Positions 8,898 through 17,769 of a DNA stretch of 64,000 nucleotides are shown here, in pieces. This DNA is from Fredinandcohnia onubensis (lineage in GTDB: Bacteria > Bacillota > Bacilli > Bacillales > Bacillaceae_L): positions 41,806 through 105,805 of the forward strand of contig NZ_NSEB01000001.1 of assembly GCF_002734215.1 (NCBI RefSeq). Reading direction: 5' to 3'. Position numbers and translations under genes: made by a program. The notes beneath the pieces are model-generated. The model had not been told where the DNA came from, made no database searches, and saw only the letters and a list, made by a program, of their open reading frames with translations. Positions within the stretch are counted from its first letter, which is position 1, and every line of letters starts with the position of its first letter.

Positions 8898-10016
8898 TTA
8901 TTTTGCAACTTCTTCAACAATCGCAACAATAAGTTCAGCGGTTTTGACTAGTTCTTCTACTGGCATTTTTTCATTTGTTGTGTGAATTTCTTCATATCCT
9001 ACAGCAAGATTTACAGTAGGGATGCCATGTCCTGCGATGACGTTGGCATCACTGCCTCCACCGCTTTTTTGGAGGGCGCTTTGACGACCAATTTTCGCTA
9101 CAGCTCGTTTTGCAACCTCAACGACATGGTCGCCATCAGCAAACTTGAATCCAGGATACATGACCGTAATTTCTACCTCAGCTCTGCCACCCATATCAGC
9201 AGCAACAGATTCAAAAGCTGCTTTCATTTTCTGAACTTGAGCTTCCATCTTTTCTGTCACTAAAGAACGTGCTTCAGCTAAAATTTCAACATGGTCACAA
9301 ACAATATTTGTTTGTGTGCCCCCTTCAAAACGCCCAATATTAGCAGTCGTTTCTTCATCAATACGTCCTAGTGGCATTTTTGCAATGGCTTTTGCTGCCA
9401 TCGTAATTGCTGAAACACCTTTTTCAGGAGCGACACCTGCATGAGCTGTTTTTCCGATGATTGTTGCTCTTACCTTAGCTTGTGTAGGTGCAGCAACAAT
9501 AATATCGCCAACTTTTCCGTCACTATCGAGCGCATATCCATATTTGGCTGTAATCATCGAGCGATCTAATGCTTTAGCACCGACAAGACCAGATTCCTCG
9601 CCTACAGTAATAATAAATTCAATTGTACCGTGTGGGATTTTATTATCCTTCAGAACACGAATTGCTTCAAACATAGCAGCAAGACCAGCTTTATCATCTG
9701 CGCCTAAAATCGTTGTTCCGTCTGAGACAATATAACCATCCTTGATTGAAGGTTTAATGCCTTTACCAGGGACAACTGTATCCATATGAGAAGTAAAATA
9801 AATTGGGTCTACATCATTTTTTGTGGCTTCAAGGGTACATATTAAATTCCCTGCCCCATGTCCTGTTTGACTAGTGGTGTCATCCTCTACAACATGTACA
9901 CCTAATGCAGTGAATTTTTCTTTTAAAACCTTTGCAATTTCTGTTTCAAATTTTGTTTCTGAGTCTACTTGTACAAGCTCTAAAAACTCATTAACAAGTC
10001 TGTCCTGATTAATCAT
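8898..10016 (-). CDS. yqjE: M20-family zinc peptidase YqjE (PepT-like)
   Basis: A 372-residue metallopeptidase related to tripeptidase T and matching YqjE of Bacillus. Zinc and catalytic motifs are TSHMDTVVPGKG, GADDKAGLAAM, TVGEESGLVGAKAL, LDSDGKVG and the C-terminal GGGSDANV-x-HGIPTVNL. The dimerisation lid domain sits between about 180 and 290. The chosen start is ATG at 10014-10016; the longer frame starts at a TTG that lies inside the ribosome site GGAGGTACATAGT and cannot be used. It probably cleaves small peptides in the cytoplasm; the natural substrate is unknown. Confidence 0.92.
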   Translation of the reverse strand: MINQDRLVNEFLELVQVDSETKFETEIAKVLKEKFTALGVHVVEDDTTSQTGHGAGNLICTLEATKNDVDPIYFTSHMDTVVPGKGIKPSIKDGYIVSDGTTILGADDKAGLAAMFEAIRVLKDNKIPHGTIEFIITVGEESGLVGAKALDRSMITAKYGYALDSDGKVGDIIVAAPTQAKVRATIIGKTAHAGVAPEKGVSAITMAAKAIAKMPLGRIDEETTANIGRFEGGTQTNIVCDHVEILAEARSLVTEKMEAQVQKMKAAFESVAADMGGRAEVEITVMYPGFKFADGDHVVEVAKRAVAKIGRQSALQKSGGGSDANVIAGHGIPTVNLAVGYEEIHTTNEKMPVEELVKTAELIVAIVEEVAK

Positions 10017-10100
10017 ACTATGTACCTCCAAGATGAATAAGTTAAAGAATAGCTAATGTTTTTAGCCTATCATATTATCCCCAAAAATCAAATTGTTGAA

Positions 10101-11651
10101 TTATAACGGAATGTTCCCATGCTTCTTATTAGGGCGTGTTTCTTTTTTGTTTCGTAGCATTTCTAAGGCTTGGATGATTTTAATTCTAGTTTCTCGAGGA
10201 TCGATGACATCGTCAACCATTCCTTGACTTGCTGCTACATATGGATTGGCAAATTTTTCACGATATTCTTCGATCTTTTGCGCACGTGTCTGTTCAGGAT
10301 TATCACTTTCGTTAATTTCACGTGCAAAAATAATATTAGCTGCCCCCTGTGGACCCATTACTGCAATTTCAGCATTAGGCCATGCAAAAACTAAATCAGC
10401 ACCAATTGATTTACTGTTTAGTGCGACATAGGCCCCTCCATATGCCTTTCTAAGAATGACAGTTAACTTAGGTACCGTTGCTTCTGAGTACGCATATAGA
10501 ATCTTTGCTCCGTGGCGGATAATTCCCCCATGTTCTTGTTTTACCCCTGGGAAGAACCCTGTCACATCCTCAAATGTAATAAGTGGGATATTGAAGGAAT
10601 CACAAAAACGAATGAATCGTGATGCTTTATCAGATGAGTCAATATCAAGTCCACCTGCCATGTATTTTGGTTGGTTACATACTAAACCAACAACCTCCCC
10701 TTTTACTCTTGCAAACCCGACAACAATATTCTTCGCAAAATCTTTATGAACCTCCATGAATGTATCAGCATCGACTACTTGATTGATTACTTTTCGAACA
10801 TCATAGGGTCTGACTGCATCGAATGGAATGATTTCTGTTAAATCAGGTCGGTAATCATCACTTTCCTCAACTGGTAGAATCGGGGCCTTTTCTTCATTAT
10901 TTTGGGGAAGATAGCTTACTAAAGCTCTTACCTGCTGCAGCACCTCTTCTTCAGTTTCCCCTGAAAAATGTGCGTTCCCACTTATGGAATTATGTACGTT
11001 TGCTCCACCTAAATCCTCTGAGCTAATTTTCTCACCCGTTACGGTTTCAATAACTTTCGGCCCTGTAATAAACATTTGAGACGTCTTTTCAACCATGAAT
11101 ACAAAATCAGTAATCGCAGGAGAATACACAGCACCACCGGCACACGGACCCATAATCACCGAAATTTGAGGGATAACTCCAGAGTAGATTGCATTCCTAT
11201 AAAAAATGTGACCATATCCATCAAGAGAAACGACTCCCTCTTGAATTCTTGCGCCACCCGAATCATTTAGACCAATGAAAGGTGCCCCATTTTTAGCAGC
11301 TAGATCCATCACATTCGCAATTTTTTTCGCGTGCATTTCTCCAAGTGCTCCACCAAACACCGTGAAATCCTGTGAAAATAAATAGACCGGTCTGCCATTG
11401 ATTTTTCCGTAGCCTGTTACAACTCCATCCCCAGGTCCTTTTTTATCTGCTAAGCCAAAGTCTATGCTGCGGTGTTCAATAAAAGGATTTAACTCTACAA
11501 AAGTGCCTTTATCAAGTAATAAGTCAATTCGTTCTCGTGCAGTTAATTTTCCTTTTTCATGTTGTTTATCTATTTTTTCATCTCCGCCACCTAATTCAAC
11601 TTCACGACGGCGATCATAAAGTTCATTAATTTTTTCATAAATATCTGTCAT
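10101..11651 (-). CDS. yqjD: Acyl-CoA (propionyl-CoA) carboxylase carboxyltransferase subunit, YqjD/MmdA
   Basis: A 516-residue biotin-dependent carboxyltransferase with two crotonase-fold halves. Motifs include GLNDSGGARIQEG (about 128-140), GPCAGGAVYSPA with the CoA oxyanion hole, and VTGFFPGVKQEHGGIIRHGAKILYAY in the second half. It matches propionyl-CoA carboxylase beta chains and methylmalonyl-CoA decarboxylase alpha chains; sequence alone does not separate them. The mce epimerase gene overlaps its start by four bases (ATGA), and mutAB lies nearby, which favours carboxylation of propionyl-CoA. No dedicated biotin-carboxylase subunit is adjacent. Confidence 0.93.
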   Translation of the reverse strand: MTDIYEKINELYDRRREVELGGGDEKIDKQHEKGKLTARERIDLLLDKGTFVELNPFIEHRSIDFGLADKKGPGDGVVTGYGKINGRPVYLFSQDFTVFGGALGEMHAKKIANVMDLAAKNGAPFIGLNDSGGARIQEGVVSLDGYGHIFYRNAIYSGVIPQISVIMGPCAGGAVYSPAITDFVFMVEKTSQMFITGPKVIETVTGEKISSEDLGGANVHNSISGNAHFSGETEEEVLQQVRALVSYLPQNNEEKAPILPVEESDDYRPDLTEIIPFDAVRPYDVRKVINQVVDADTFMEVHKDFAKNIVVGFARVKGEVVGLVCNQPKYMAGGLDIDSSDKASRFIRFCDSFNIPLITFEDVTGFFPGVKQEHGGIIRHGAKILYAYSEATVPKLTVILRKAYGGAYVALNSKSIGADLVFAWPNAEIAVMGPQGAANIIFAREINESDNPEQTRAQKIEEYREKFANPYVAASQGMVDDVIDPRETRIKIIQALEMLRNKKETRPNKKHGNIPL

Positions 11652-12070
11652 TTGTTCATTTCCCCCTTGCTAGGTTTCTCACAAAGCTCATATAGGACAC
11701 TCCCTGTTGATTTCGGATGCATAAATGCAATTTTTGCACCGCCTGCACCAAGCTTGGACTCATCTGAAAGCATTCGGATACCATTTTCCTTCATATCTTG
11801 TATACGAGCTTCAATCGATGAGACGCCTAAGGCAATGTGATGAATTCCTTCGCCACGTTTTTCTATAAATTTAGCAATTGGACTTTCTGGTGAAAGAGGC
11901 TCCAATAGTTCTAGCTTTGATTCCCCTATCTTAATGAAAGCAATTTTTACATTCTCTGATTCTACTTCTTCAATGCCTTCTAATTGGAGATTAAGAATAT
12001 TTGTGTAAAATGGGAGGGAATTTTCAATCGATGAGACTGCAATTCCAATATGGTCTATTTTTTTTATCAT
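11648..12070 (-). CDS. mce: Methylmalonyl-CoA epimerase
   Basis: A 140-residue protein of the vicinal oxygen chelate fold. It interconverts (S)- and (R)-methylmalonyl-CoA between the carboxylase and the mutase. Metal-site motifs are DHIGIAV near the N-terminus, GIHHIALGV near residue 84 and the C-terminal VLYEL glutamate. The start is ATG at 12068-12070 behind GAGGAGTGAAAAC; the longer TTG start is inside that ribosome site. It overlaps yqjD by four bases, so the two are translationally coupled. The leader carries a 14-bp palindrome and a cre-like sequence. Confidence 0.93.
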   Translation of the reverse strand: MIKKIDHIGIAVSSIENSLPFYTNILNLQLEGIEEVESENVKIAFIKIGESKLELLEPLSPESPIAKFIEKRGEGIHHIALGVSSIEARIQDMKENGIRMLSDESKLGAGGAKIAFMHPKSTGSVLYELCEKPSKGEMNK

Positions 12071-12084
12071 GTTTTCACTCCTCA

Positions 12085-12098
12085 AGCGAGCGCTCGCT
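12085..12098. promoter_or_regulatory. Perfect palindrome in the mce leader, possible repressor site
   Basis: AGCGAGCGCTCGCT is a perfect 14-bp palindrome, GC-rich in an AT-rich leader, 15 bases before the mce start and just upstream of its ribosome site. Its form resembles operators of TetR-family regulators of acyl-CoA genes in Bacillus, but no regulator gene is adjacent. As RNA it would also form a hairpin close to the ribosome site. Confidence 0.45.
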
Positions 12099-12104
12099 CA
12101 ATAA

Positions 12105-12119
12105 TTGTAAGCGTTTCAT
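12105..12119. promoter_or_regulatory. cre-like sequence upstream of mce
   Basis: TTGTAAGCGTTTCAT matches the catabolite responsive element WTGNAARCGNWWWCAW except that one base is missing in the second half. The first nine bases are identical to the cre-like site upstream of ptb. Confidence 0.3.
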
Positions 12120-12191
12120 ATAATAACTATATTGTAGCATGAACTCATAATAATTTGTGTGTTTTCAGTTATAATGAATAATACATAATGG

Positions 12192-12220
12192 TTGTCCAAG
12201 TTGGTTTTTCAAGGTAAAAT
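12192..12220 (+). promoter_or_regulatory. SigA promoter of prli42
   Basis: TTGTCC at 12192-12197 and TAAAAT at 12215-12220 with exactly 17 bases between, 40 bases before the start codon. Confidence 0.65.
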
Positions 12221-12259
12221 AGTAATAAATAAGTATGTAAGCAGAAGGGAGTAAGTGAC

Positions 12260-12352
12260 ATGTCCCGTAAAACTCAAAAGATTGTTGTATATTTAATGAT
12301 TGGAGTAATGCTAATTACTACCCTCTTAGCAGGCGTAGGTATGTGGTTTTAA
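12260..12352 (+). CDS. prli42: Stressosome-associated membrane miniprotein Prli42
   Basis: A 30-residue open frame. It starts MSRKTQKIVVYLMI, continues as one hydrophobic helix and ends GMWF. This matches the conserved Prli42 family, first described in Listeria as a membrane anchor for the stressosome. The basic N-terminus (RKTQK) and single transmembrane helix fit an N-in, C-out or tail-type insertion. The ATG follows GAAGGGAG with eight bases between, and a good promoter lies upstream. It sits between mce and yqjA, on the opposite strand from both. Confidence 0.9.
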   Translation: MSRKTQKIVVYLMIGVMLITTLLAGVGMWF

Positions 12353-12389
12353 TTCAAACATTTTAAATGTTGCAGGTTTTTTCACAACG

Positions 12390-12418
12390 TTAGAGGTGAC
12401 CATTTTGGTCACCTCTAA
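12390..12418. terminator. Hairpin between convergent prli42 and yqjA
   Basis: A 12-bp perfect stem, TTAGAGGTGACC (12390-12401) with its complement at 12407-12418, loop ATTTT. Neither side is followed by a good T tract, so termination efficiency is uncertain although the position between convergent genes fits. Confidence 0.55.
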
Positions 12419-12429
12419 ACATTATACTA

Positions 12430-13383
12430 TTAGGTTGGCAACCCCTTAAATAGTCTTTTTATAATTAAATACTCTTCCATTTCTTTTATAAATTGAAAGA
12501 GAGCAGCTCTTGTTTCAAATTCCTCTCGAGTTACTGGCAGTGGCATTTCTCTAAACTCTTTACGCATAGATTCTAGTTTCTTCAAAAATACAATAGCCGT
12601 GTTTCCAGGATGAATGGACTGGCTCACCTCCATAATAAAATCGGCAACCATTTTCCCCTGTTCCACTGACTGGGTCATTGAAGTAATAGTAGGTAACATT
12701 CTTTGCAGAATCTCGAACTGCCTTTCTCGCATTTCGAAATACGTATAATATAAATTGTCATCCCTCATTAAGTTATTTTCAACATCTCTATAGGCAATGC
12801 TTTTCGCTTTTTTTAATAATTCTTCAATAGCTGTTATCTCGCGGCCATCCCAAATACTATCGCCTGTCCGAAGATAATGGACCATTTCGTTTAATATATT
12901 TCCAAATAGGGTTTCAATTTCTTGTTGGTATGCCTTAAGTTGCTTGTCAACACTTGGCATATATAGATTTACAAGTAGCGCAACACCAATACCAATGATA
13001 ATTAACCCTAGTTCATTAATAATTAAATTTAATGTTACATTACCCGCTGAAAATATATGTAAAATAATAACGGTACTTGTTACGATTCCATCTTTAGCTT
13101 TTAGAATAACTACTGTAGGTATAAAAAATAGTAGTAATAAGCCAATTGTTAATGGATGATAGCCAATACCCTCGAAGAATATAAACGAAAATATGATCCC
13201 AACTACACACGCAACAAATCGCTCCCATGAACTTTCCAGCGATTTTTTTCTTGTTACTTTAATACATAAAATCGTTAGAATTCCAGCAGATGCAAAACTA
13301 TCTAGTCCTATTAGTTTTGCAATGGATATAGATATCGTTGTACCTATAGCTGTTTTTAACGTTCGATAACCTATTTTAAACAT
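12430..13383 (-). CDS. yqjA: YqjA, aromatic acid exporter family membrane protein
   Basis: A 317-residue protein: four or more hydrophobic helices in the first 150 residues (for example FASAGILTILCI and the LLLLFFIPTVVI stretch), then a soluble, mostly helical half. This is the layout of the aromatic acid exporter/FUSC-like family and matches YqjA in the same neighbourhood of B. subtilis. The start is ATG at 13381-13383 behind TTAGGAGCCGATTT; the earlier ATG at 13401 overlaps that ribosome site. The transported substrate is unknown. Confidence 0.85.
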   Translation of the reverse strand: MFKIGYRTLKTAIGTTISISIAKLIGLDSFASAGILTILCIKVTRKKSLESSWERFVACVVGIIFSFIFFEGIGYHPLTIGLLLLFFIPTVVILKAKDGIVTSTVIILHIFSAGNVTLNLIINELGLIIIGIGVALLVNLYMPSVDKQLKAYQQEIETLFGNILNEMVHYLRTGDSIWDGREITAIEELLKKAKSIAYRDVENNLMRDDNLYYTYFEMRERQFEILQRMLPTITSMTQSVEQGKMVADFIMEVSQSIHPGNTAIVFLKKLESMRKEFREMPLPVTREEFETRAALFQFIKEMEEYLIIKRLFKGLPT

Positions 13384-13477
13384 AAATCGGCTCCTAAACA
13401 TCCATAATAAATTTATTATATTGTTATATATAGGAAAAACAACACATATTTACTAATCTTACTATACTTAATGAACG

Positions 13478-13511
13478 AAAAAAAGAATGATCACGTTGAT
13501 CATTCTTTTTA
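13478..13511 (-). terminator. Terminator of the artPQM operon
   Basis: A 13-bp stem AAAAAGAATGATC with loop ACGTT at the end of artM. The minus strand continues with a run of T. It is strong and close to symmetric. Confidence 0.85.
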
Positions 13512-14243
13512 TAGAACCTTTTCTAAGAAGTCCTGTGCACGTTTGCTATTTGGATTTGTAAAAAACTCATCTGGAGTTGTTTCTTCAACGATGACTCCAT
13601 CATCCATAAAGAGTACCTTATCTGCTACTTCGCGAGCAAAGCCCATTTCGTGGGTTACAATTAACATTGTCATCCCTGTGTGAGCCAATCCTTTCATAAC
13701 ATTAAGAACCTCTTTTACCATCTCAGGATCAAGTGCTGAAGTTGGCTCGTCAAATAACATGATTTCAGGCTCCATCGCTAACGCTCTTGCGATTGCTACC
13801 CTTTGTTTTTGACCACCAGAAAGGCGATTTGGATATTCATTGGCCTTTTCTGATAAGCCAACCTGGCTTAACAATTCCAAAGCCTTATTTCCCGCATCAT
13901 TCTTGGAAAGCCCTCTTACCTTCATGGGTGCATAAGTGAGATTTTGAAGGACTGTCTTATGTGGGAACAAGTGGAAGTGCTGGAACACCATCCCGATATG
14001 CTCACGAACCTTCGTAATATTCGTCTTTGCATTTGTAATCTCATCTTGACCAACCCAAATCTGTCCCTGTGTCGGTTTTTCAAGTAAATTTAAACATCTA
14101 AGAAATGTGGATTTTCCAGACCCAGAAGGACCAATAATCGCTACAACCTCTCCTTGTTTAAAGGCGGTCGTAATCCCTTTTAACACATTTAACTTGCCAA
14201 AAGATTTATGAAGACCTTCTACTTTAATATGATCATTACTCAC
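13509..14243 (-). CDS. artM: Amino-acid ABC transporter ATP-binding protein (ArtM/YqiZ)
   Basis: A 244-residue ATPase of the polar amino acid transporter class. Visible are Walker [10 protein letters not shown] (about 34-42), the signature [15 protein letters not shown], Walker [15 protein letters not shown] and the switch histidine in VTHEMGF. The start chosen is GTG at 14241-14243, ten bases after AGGAGG; the longer frame begins with a TTG in the ribosome site. It overlaps the permease gene by eight bases. Because an ARG box precedes the operon, arginine is the likely substrate, as for YqiXYZ of B. subtilis. Confidence 0.93.
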   Translation of the reverse strand: MSNDHIKVEGLHKSFGKLNVLKGITTAFKQGEVVAIIGPSGSGKSTFLRCLNLLEKPTQGQIWVGQDEITNAKTNITKVREHIGMVFQHFHLFPHKTVLQNLTYAPMKVRGLSKNDAGNKALELLSQVGLSEKANEYPNRLSGGQKQRVAIARALAMEPEIMLFDEPTSALDPEMVKEVLNVMKGLAHTGMTMLIVTHEMGFAREVADKVLFMDDGVIVEETTPDEFFTNPNSKRAQDFLEKVL

Positions 14244-14901
14244 TACGACGCAACCTCCTCTCAAGTCTTCCGCCTAGGAATGTGAGGATTGTAACGATAA
14301 TCCAATATACTAGACCAGCAATTAATAATGGTTCAAAATAGCGGAATGTGTTTGCTCCGACAACTTGAGCCCGTCTCATAATATCCAATAATCCAATTGT
14401 ACTTACAATTGCAGATTCCTTCGTTAAGGTAATAAATTCATTTAAGAGTGCTGGTAAAATATTTTTGACTGCTTGTGGTAGGATAATATCTATCATCATT
14501 GGTCGGTATGAAATCCCAAGCGCTTCTGCCGCTTCTTGTTGGCCTTTATCAACTGCCTGAATACCTGCTCTAATGATTTCAGAAATATATGCACCTGAAT
14601 TTAGTCCAAACGCCAAAACTCCTGCTACAAATTTATCGATATCATATTGAAAAAGCTGTGGAACTGCAAAATAGATTAGAACCAATTGAAGGATAAGTGG
14701 TGTACCTCTAAAAATAGATGTGTAAATGTCCGCAAACCACTTTAAAAATGAAACTTTGCTTATTTTAAAAACCGCTAAAATTGTCCCGAGAATTAAACCT
14801 AAAATTGCCGATACTAGTGCAAAGGAAACCGTAATGCCGATCCCTTCTAGTATAAACGGAATTGAAGGCAGGATTCCGGAGAAGTCAATATCCAAACCCA
14901 T
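14236..14901 (-). CDS. artQ: Amino-acid ABC transporter permease (ArtQ/YqiY)
   Basis: A 221-residue integral membrane permease of the His/Glu/Gln/Arg family with about five helices. The cytoplasmic EAA loop reads [22 protein letters not shown], the coupling site for the ATPase. The N-terminal segment [21 protein letters not shown] is typical. The ATG follows GAGGTGTAAG. It lies between the binding protein and the ATPase gene in the same operon. Confidence 0.93.
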   Translation of the reverse strand: MGLDIDFSGILPSIPFILEGIGITVSFALVSAILGLILGTILAVFKISKVSFLKWFADIYTSIFRGTPLILQLVLIYFAVPQLFQYDIDKFVAGVLAFGLNSGAYISEIIRAGIQAVDKGQQEAAEALGISYRPMMIDIILPQAVKNILPALLNEFITLTKESAIVSTIGLLDIMRRAQVVGANTFRYFEPLLIAGLVYWIIVTILTFLGGRLERRLRRSE

Positions 14902-14934
14902 GCCTTACACCTCATTTCTACCAAAAATTTTGAC

Positions 14935-15720
14935 CTATTCTTCCATCCATTGTTTCTGTAATTTCTCTAATTCGCCGTTCTCTTTCATTTCTTCTAACAC
15001 TTTATTAAATTCATCTACTAGCACATCACCTTTTGCAAAAGCAATCGCCATACCTGGTGAAGCCTCCGTTGGATCGTCGAATCCAGCTAGGTCTAGTTCT
15101 TCAATAAATCCAACTGCAACAGTTTTATCTAAATAAACTGCATCAATTCTTCCTGCTTTTAACTCTTGAATTAGTTCTGGCGCTTTATTTAATGCTGAGA
15201 TTTCAAGACTTTTCAAAGTTTCTTCTTTGATTTTTTTAGCGCCTTCTTCTTGAATAGAACCTAATTGAACTCCGACTGTTTTACCTTCTAAATCTTCTAA
15301 TGTTTTGATTTCAGAATCCTTTAATGTTACAAACATTTCACCTGATTTATGGTATTCCATTGAAAAATCAACGCTTTTCTTACGTTCTTCCGTAGCTGAC
15401 ATACCTGAAATGATAAAATCAAGACGTTCTGATTGTAATGCACTTATTAGTCCACCAAAATCCATATTTTCAATTTTAAGCTCATAACCTAGTTTATCCG
15501 CAATTGCTTTTGCTAAATCAATATCAAACCCAACATATTCTCCTGTTGCTGCATCAATTGTTTCAAATGGTGGGAAATCTGCTGACGTTCCCATTGTTAA
15601 AACCTTTTTTTCTTCCGTTGCTTCTTCAGATCCTGTTGCATTGTCATCGCTTGTCCCACATGCTGCTAAAAATGCAATTGATAAAATAGTAAACAATGTT
15701 ACTAGTAAAAACTTTTTCAT
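14935..15720 (-). CDS. artP: Amino-acid ABC transporter substrate-binding lipoprotein (ArtP/YqiX)
   Basis: A 261-residue family-3 solute-binding protein. The signal peptide ends in a lipobox LAAC (Cys near residue 21), followed by an acidic linker GTSDDNATGSEEATEE. The mature part has FPPFETIDAATGEYVGFDIDLAKAIA, then GLISALQSERLDFIISGMSATEERK, the usual ligand-binding order including the Ser-Gly-Met-Ser loop and conserved Arg. It would be anchored to the outer face of the membrane. It is the first gene of the artPQM operon behind an ARG box. Confidence 0.93.
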   Translation of the reverse strand: MKKFLLVTLFTILSIAFLAACGTSDDNATGSEEATEEKKVLTMGTSADFPPFETIDAATGEYVGFDIDLAKAIADKLGYELKIENMDFGGLISALQSERLDFIISGMSATEERKKSVDFSMEYHKSGEMFVTLKDSEIKTLEDLEGKTVGVQLGSIQEEGAKKIKEETLKSLEISALNKAPELIQELKAGRIDAVYLDKTVAVGFIEELDLAGFDDPTEASPGMAIAFAKGDVLVDEFNKVLEEMKENGELEKLQKQWMEE

Positions 15721-15766
15721 TATGTTTTCCCCCTATGTCATTACTTATAATTATTCGATAGAATGT

Positions 15767-15794
15767 ATTTTAACACATCTGCATAAATATACAA
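15767..15794 (-). promoter_or_regulatory. SigA-like promoter of artPQM
   Basis: On the minus strand TTGTAT (15789-15794) and TAAAAT (15767-15772) are 16 bases apart, about 47 bases before the artP start. The remainder of the gap to the brxB terminator (15795-16000) is AT-rich and shows no gene. Confidence 0.5.
15780..15793. promoter_or_regulatory. ARG box (ArgR/AhrC operator) upstream of artPQM
   Basis: TGCATAAATATACA fits the arginine-repressor half-operator pattern TGNATWWWWATNCA at every fixed position and overlaps the -35 element of artPQM. The repressor gene itself is in this window (37774-38223). A second, poorer AT-rich half-site lies near 15978-15990. Confidence 0.6.
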
Positions 15795-16000
15795 TATGTT
15801 TTTTAAAAATAATAATTGATTAATAATTCTATTATTTGCTTCGAACGTTTTATTATTCCGTATACAATGGTCTTTAGGGGATAAATTGCACGGCAAAATC
15901 GTTCGAATCATTCACACTAATCACTTTACTAATATAAACAATTAAAGTAGAAAAGCGATAAAGAATCAACTATATTATGCATATTTTTATTATTTATCTC

Positions 16001-16027
16001 AAAAAAAAGAAGCCTCTAAGGCTTCTT
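16001..16027 (-). terminator. Terminator of brxB
   Basis: A 9-bp perfect stem AAGAAGCCT / AGGCTTCTT (16007-16015, 16019-16027) with a 3-base loop, overlapping the stop codon, followed on the minus strand by six T. Confidence 0.88.
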
Positions 16028-16463
16028 ATACTTCTTCACAATATTCTTCAAAGGAATCCTGTAATTTATTAATTACATCCATTGGTTCATGTCCTTCAAT
16101 TTCGTGACGCTCAATCATTCTTACAACCTTACCATCTTTTAATAATGCAAATGATGGTGATGATGGCGGATAACCTTCAAAATAGGATCTCGCTTTTTCA
16201 GTTGCAGCTTTATCTTGACCAGCAAACACGGTCACTAATTGATCTGGACGCTTATCGTAATGGATTGAATGGGCTGCCGCTGGTCTTGCAATTCCACCTG
16301 CACAACCACAAACTGAGTTAACCATTACTAATGTTGTACCTTTTTTGCCAAGTGCTTCCTCAACCTCTTCAGGTGTTTTTAACTCTTGGTAACCAGCTTC
16401 CGCAATTTCTTTACGAGCTGTTGTTACTATATCATTCATAAACAGATTGAAATCTATTTCCAT
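16026..16463 (-). CDS. brxB: Bacilliredoxin BrxB (YqiW)
   Basis: A 145-residue thioredoxin-fold protein of the BrxA/BrxB family, which removes bacillithiol from mixed disulfides on proteins. The active site is the characteristic [14 protein letters not shown] with C52 and C54 (CGC rather than CxxC). It implies that the cell makes bacillithiol. The ATG follows GGAGTGTTATAA. It is a single gene with its own terminator, between artP and meaB. Confidence 0.95.
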   Translation of the reverse strand: MEIDFNLFMNDIVTTARKEIAEAGYQELKTPEEVEEALGKKGTTLVMVNSVCGCAGGIARPAAAHSIHYDKRPDQLVTVFAGQDKAATEKARSYFEGYPPSSPSFALLKDGKVVRMIERHEIEGHEPMDVINKLQDSFEEYCEEV

Positions 16464-16635
16464 TTATAACACTCCTCCACTTAGATAATTATTTTGCCTT
16501 CTTTAATAATATCAATTTACAACATGTTTTTACAAACGATAATGCTTTGATTAAATTACCAATAGAATGTTTAAAATTACATTATTCGGGTATTCTATAA
16601 ATACATCTAGATCATACCCCTAAACTCCCTAGATG

Positions 16636-16670
16636 GAAGGAAAGCAATATTTTGCTCTCCTTCTTTTTTT
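16636..16670 (+). terminator. Plus-strand terminator at the 3' end of meaB
   Basis: An 11-bp stem with one mismatch (16636-16646 with 16653-16663) followed by seven T at 16664-16670 on the plus strand. On the minus strand, where meaB ends, the hairpin is followed by CATCTAGG and lacks a T tract. So the canonical reading direction is opposite to both flanking genes. The gap 16464-16635 holds no visible coding frame; it could carry a short plus-strand RNA. Confidence 0.6.
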
Positions 16671-17769
16671 ATACTTCATATAGCTGAATTAATTCCTTCA
16701 CAGCCGAGGTTACATTTAAGTCCCCCTGGACAACCATATTTTCTAAAATGGGTAGTTGTGTTTTGATCGACGGATGATTAAAGAAGCTTGCTTCAAGATA
16801 ATCTTTTATCATTGCATTTATCCAATGCTTCGTTTGTGAGTTCCTCCGTTCTGTAAAAACACCGGATTCCTTCGTTGTCTCAACAAACCGTTGGATAATT
16901 TTCCACATTTCTTCCATACCTTCATGATAAAGTGCTGAAGCTGTATACGCCTTTGATGACCAGCCCTTGGTGCTTGGCTGTAGATAGTGGAGAATCCGAT
17001 TGTACTCTCCGCGTGCTACCTTTGCCTTCTGTCTATTGTCACCATCGGCTTTATTTATCAATAATGCATCAGCTAGCTCCATAACCCCTTTTTTCATACC
17101 TTGCAATTCATCTCCTGCACCTGTCAAAACAAGTAGAAGGAAAAAATCGACCATACTTCTTACTACAACTTCACTTTGACCTACACCAATTGTCTCTACT
17201 AAAATCACATCAAAACCCGCTGCTTCGCAAAGTAAAATTGTTTCTCTTGTTTTTCGATTAACCCCACCAAAGGTCCCGCCTGAAGGTGATGGTCGAATAA
17301 ATGCATTCTTATTTCGGGCAAGTGTCTCCATTCGTGTCTTATCCCCAAGAATACTACCACCTGTAATACTGCTACTTGGATCAACAGCTAAAACAGCTAC
17401 ACGAAGCCCCTGCTCACATAAATACGAACCGAAGCTTTCAATGAATGTACTTTTCCCCGCTCCAGGTACTCCTGTTATACCAATCCTGACGGAGTTACCT
17501 GTATGGGGTAGAATTTCATTAATAACATCCTGAGCCTGGTCTTGATGACGTTTTGCATTACTTTCAACAAGTGTAATCGCTTGTGCAAGAATGGCGCGAT
17601 TACCGTTTCGAATTCCATGCACAATCTCTTCTATTGAACGCTCTTTCTTTTTCACAAATTTACGTCTTTCAGAAGGGCTATTTTGTTCTTTTCCCTTCAC
17701 GATTTCGGTTGTAAAACTATCAGAGGCGTTTTCTGGCACCCAATCCGGACGATTTTTCTTGTCATTCAT
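16669..17769 (-). CDS. meaB: Methylmalonyl-CoA mutase-associated GTPase MeaB
   Basis: A 366-residue G3E-family GTPase that protects and reloads methylmalonyl-CoA mutase with adenosylcobalamin. Motifs are Walker [16 protein letters not shown], the switch-like [27 protein letters not shown] and the base-specificity NKADGDN. The start taken is ATG at 17767-17769 behind AGGAAGAG; an ATG 15 bases earlier overlaps that site. It overlaps mutB by eight bases, so it is the last gene of mutA-mutB-meaB. Also called ArgK in older annotation. Confidence 0.95.
   Translation of the reverse strand: MNDKKNRPDWVPENASDSFTTEIVKGKEQNSPSERRKFVKKKERSIEEIVHGIRNGNRAILAQAITLVESNAKRHQDQAQDVINEILPHTGNSVRIGITGVPGAGKSTFIESFGSYLCEQGLRVAVLAVDPSSSITGGSILGDKTRMETLARNKNAFIRPSPSGGTFGGVNRKTRETILLCEAAGFDVILVETIGVGQSEVVVRSMVDFFLLLVLTGAGDELQGMKKGVMELADALLINKADGDNRQKAKVARGEYNRILHYLQPSTKGWSSKAYTASALYHEGMEEMWKIIQRFVETTKESGVFTERRNSQTKHWINAMIKDYLEASFFNHPSIKTQLPILENMVVQGDLNVTSAVKELIQLYEV

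Noticed and set aside
12090..12125. SigA promoter for mce
   Set aside because: TACAAT words occur but no -35 lies at 16-18 bases; I could not choose one.
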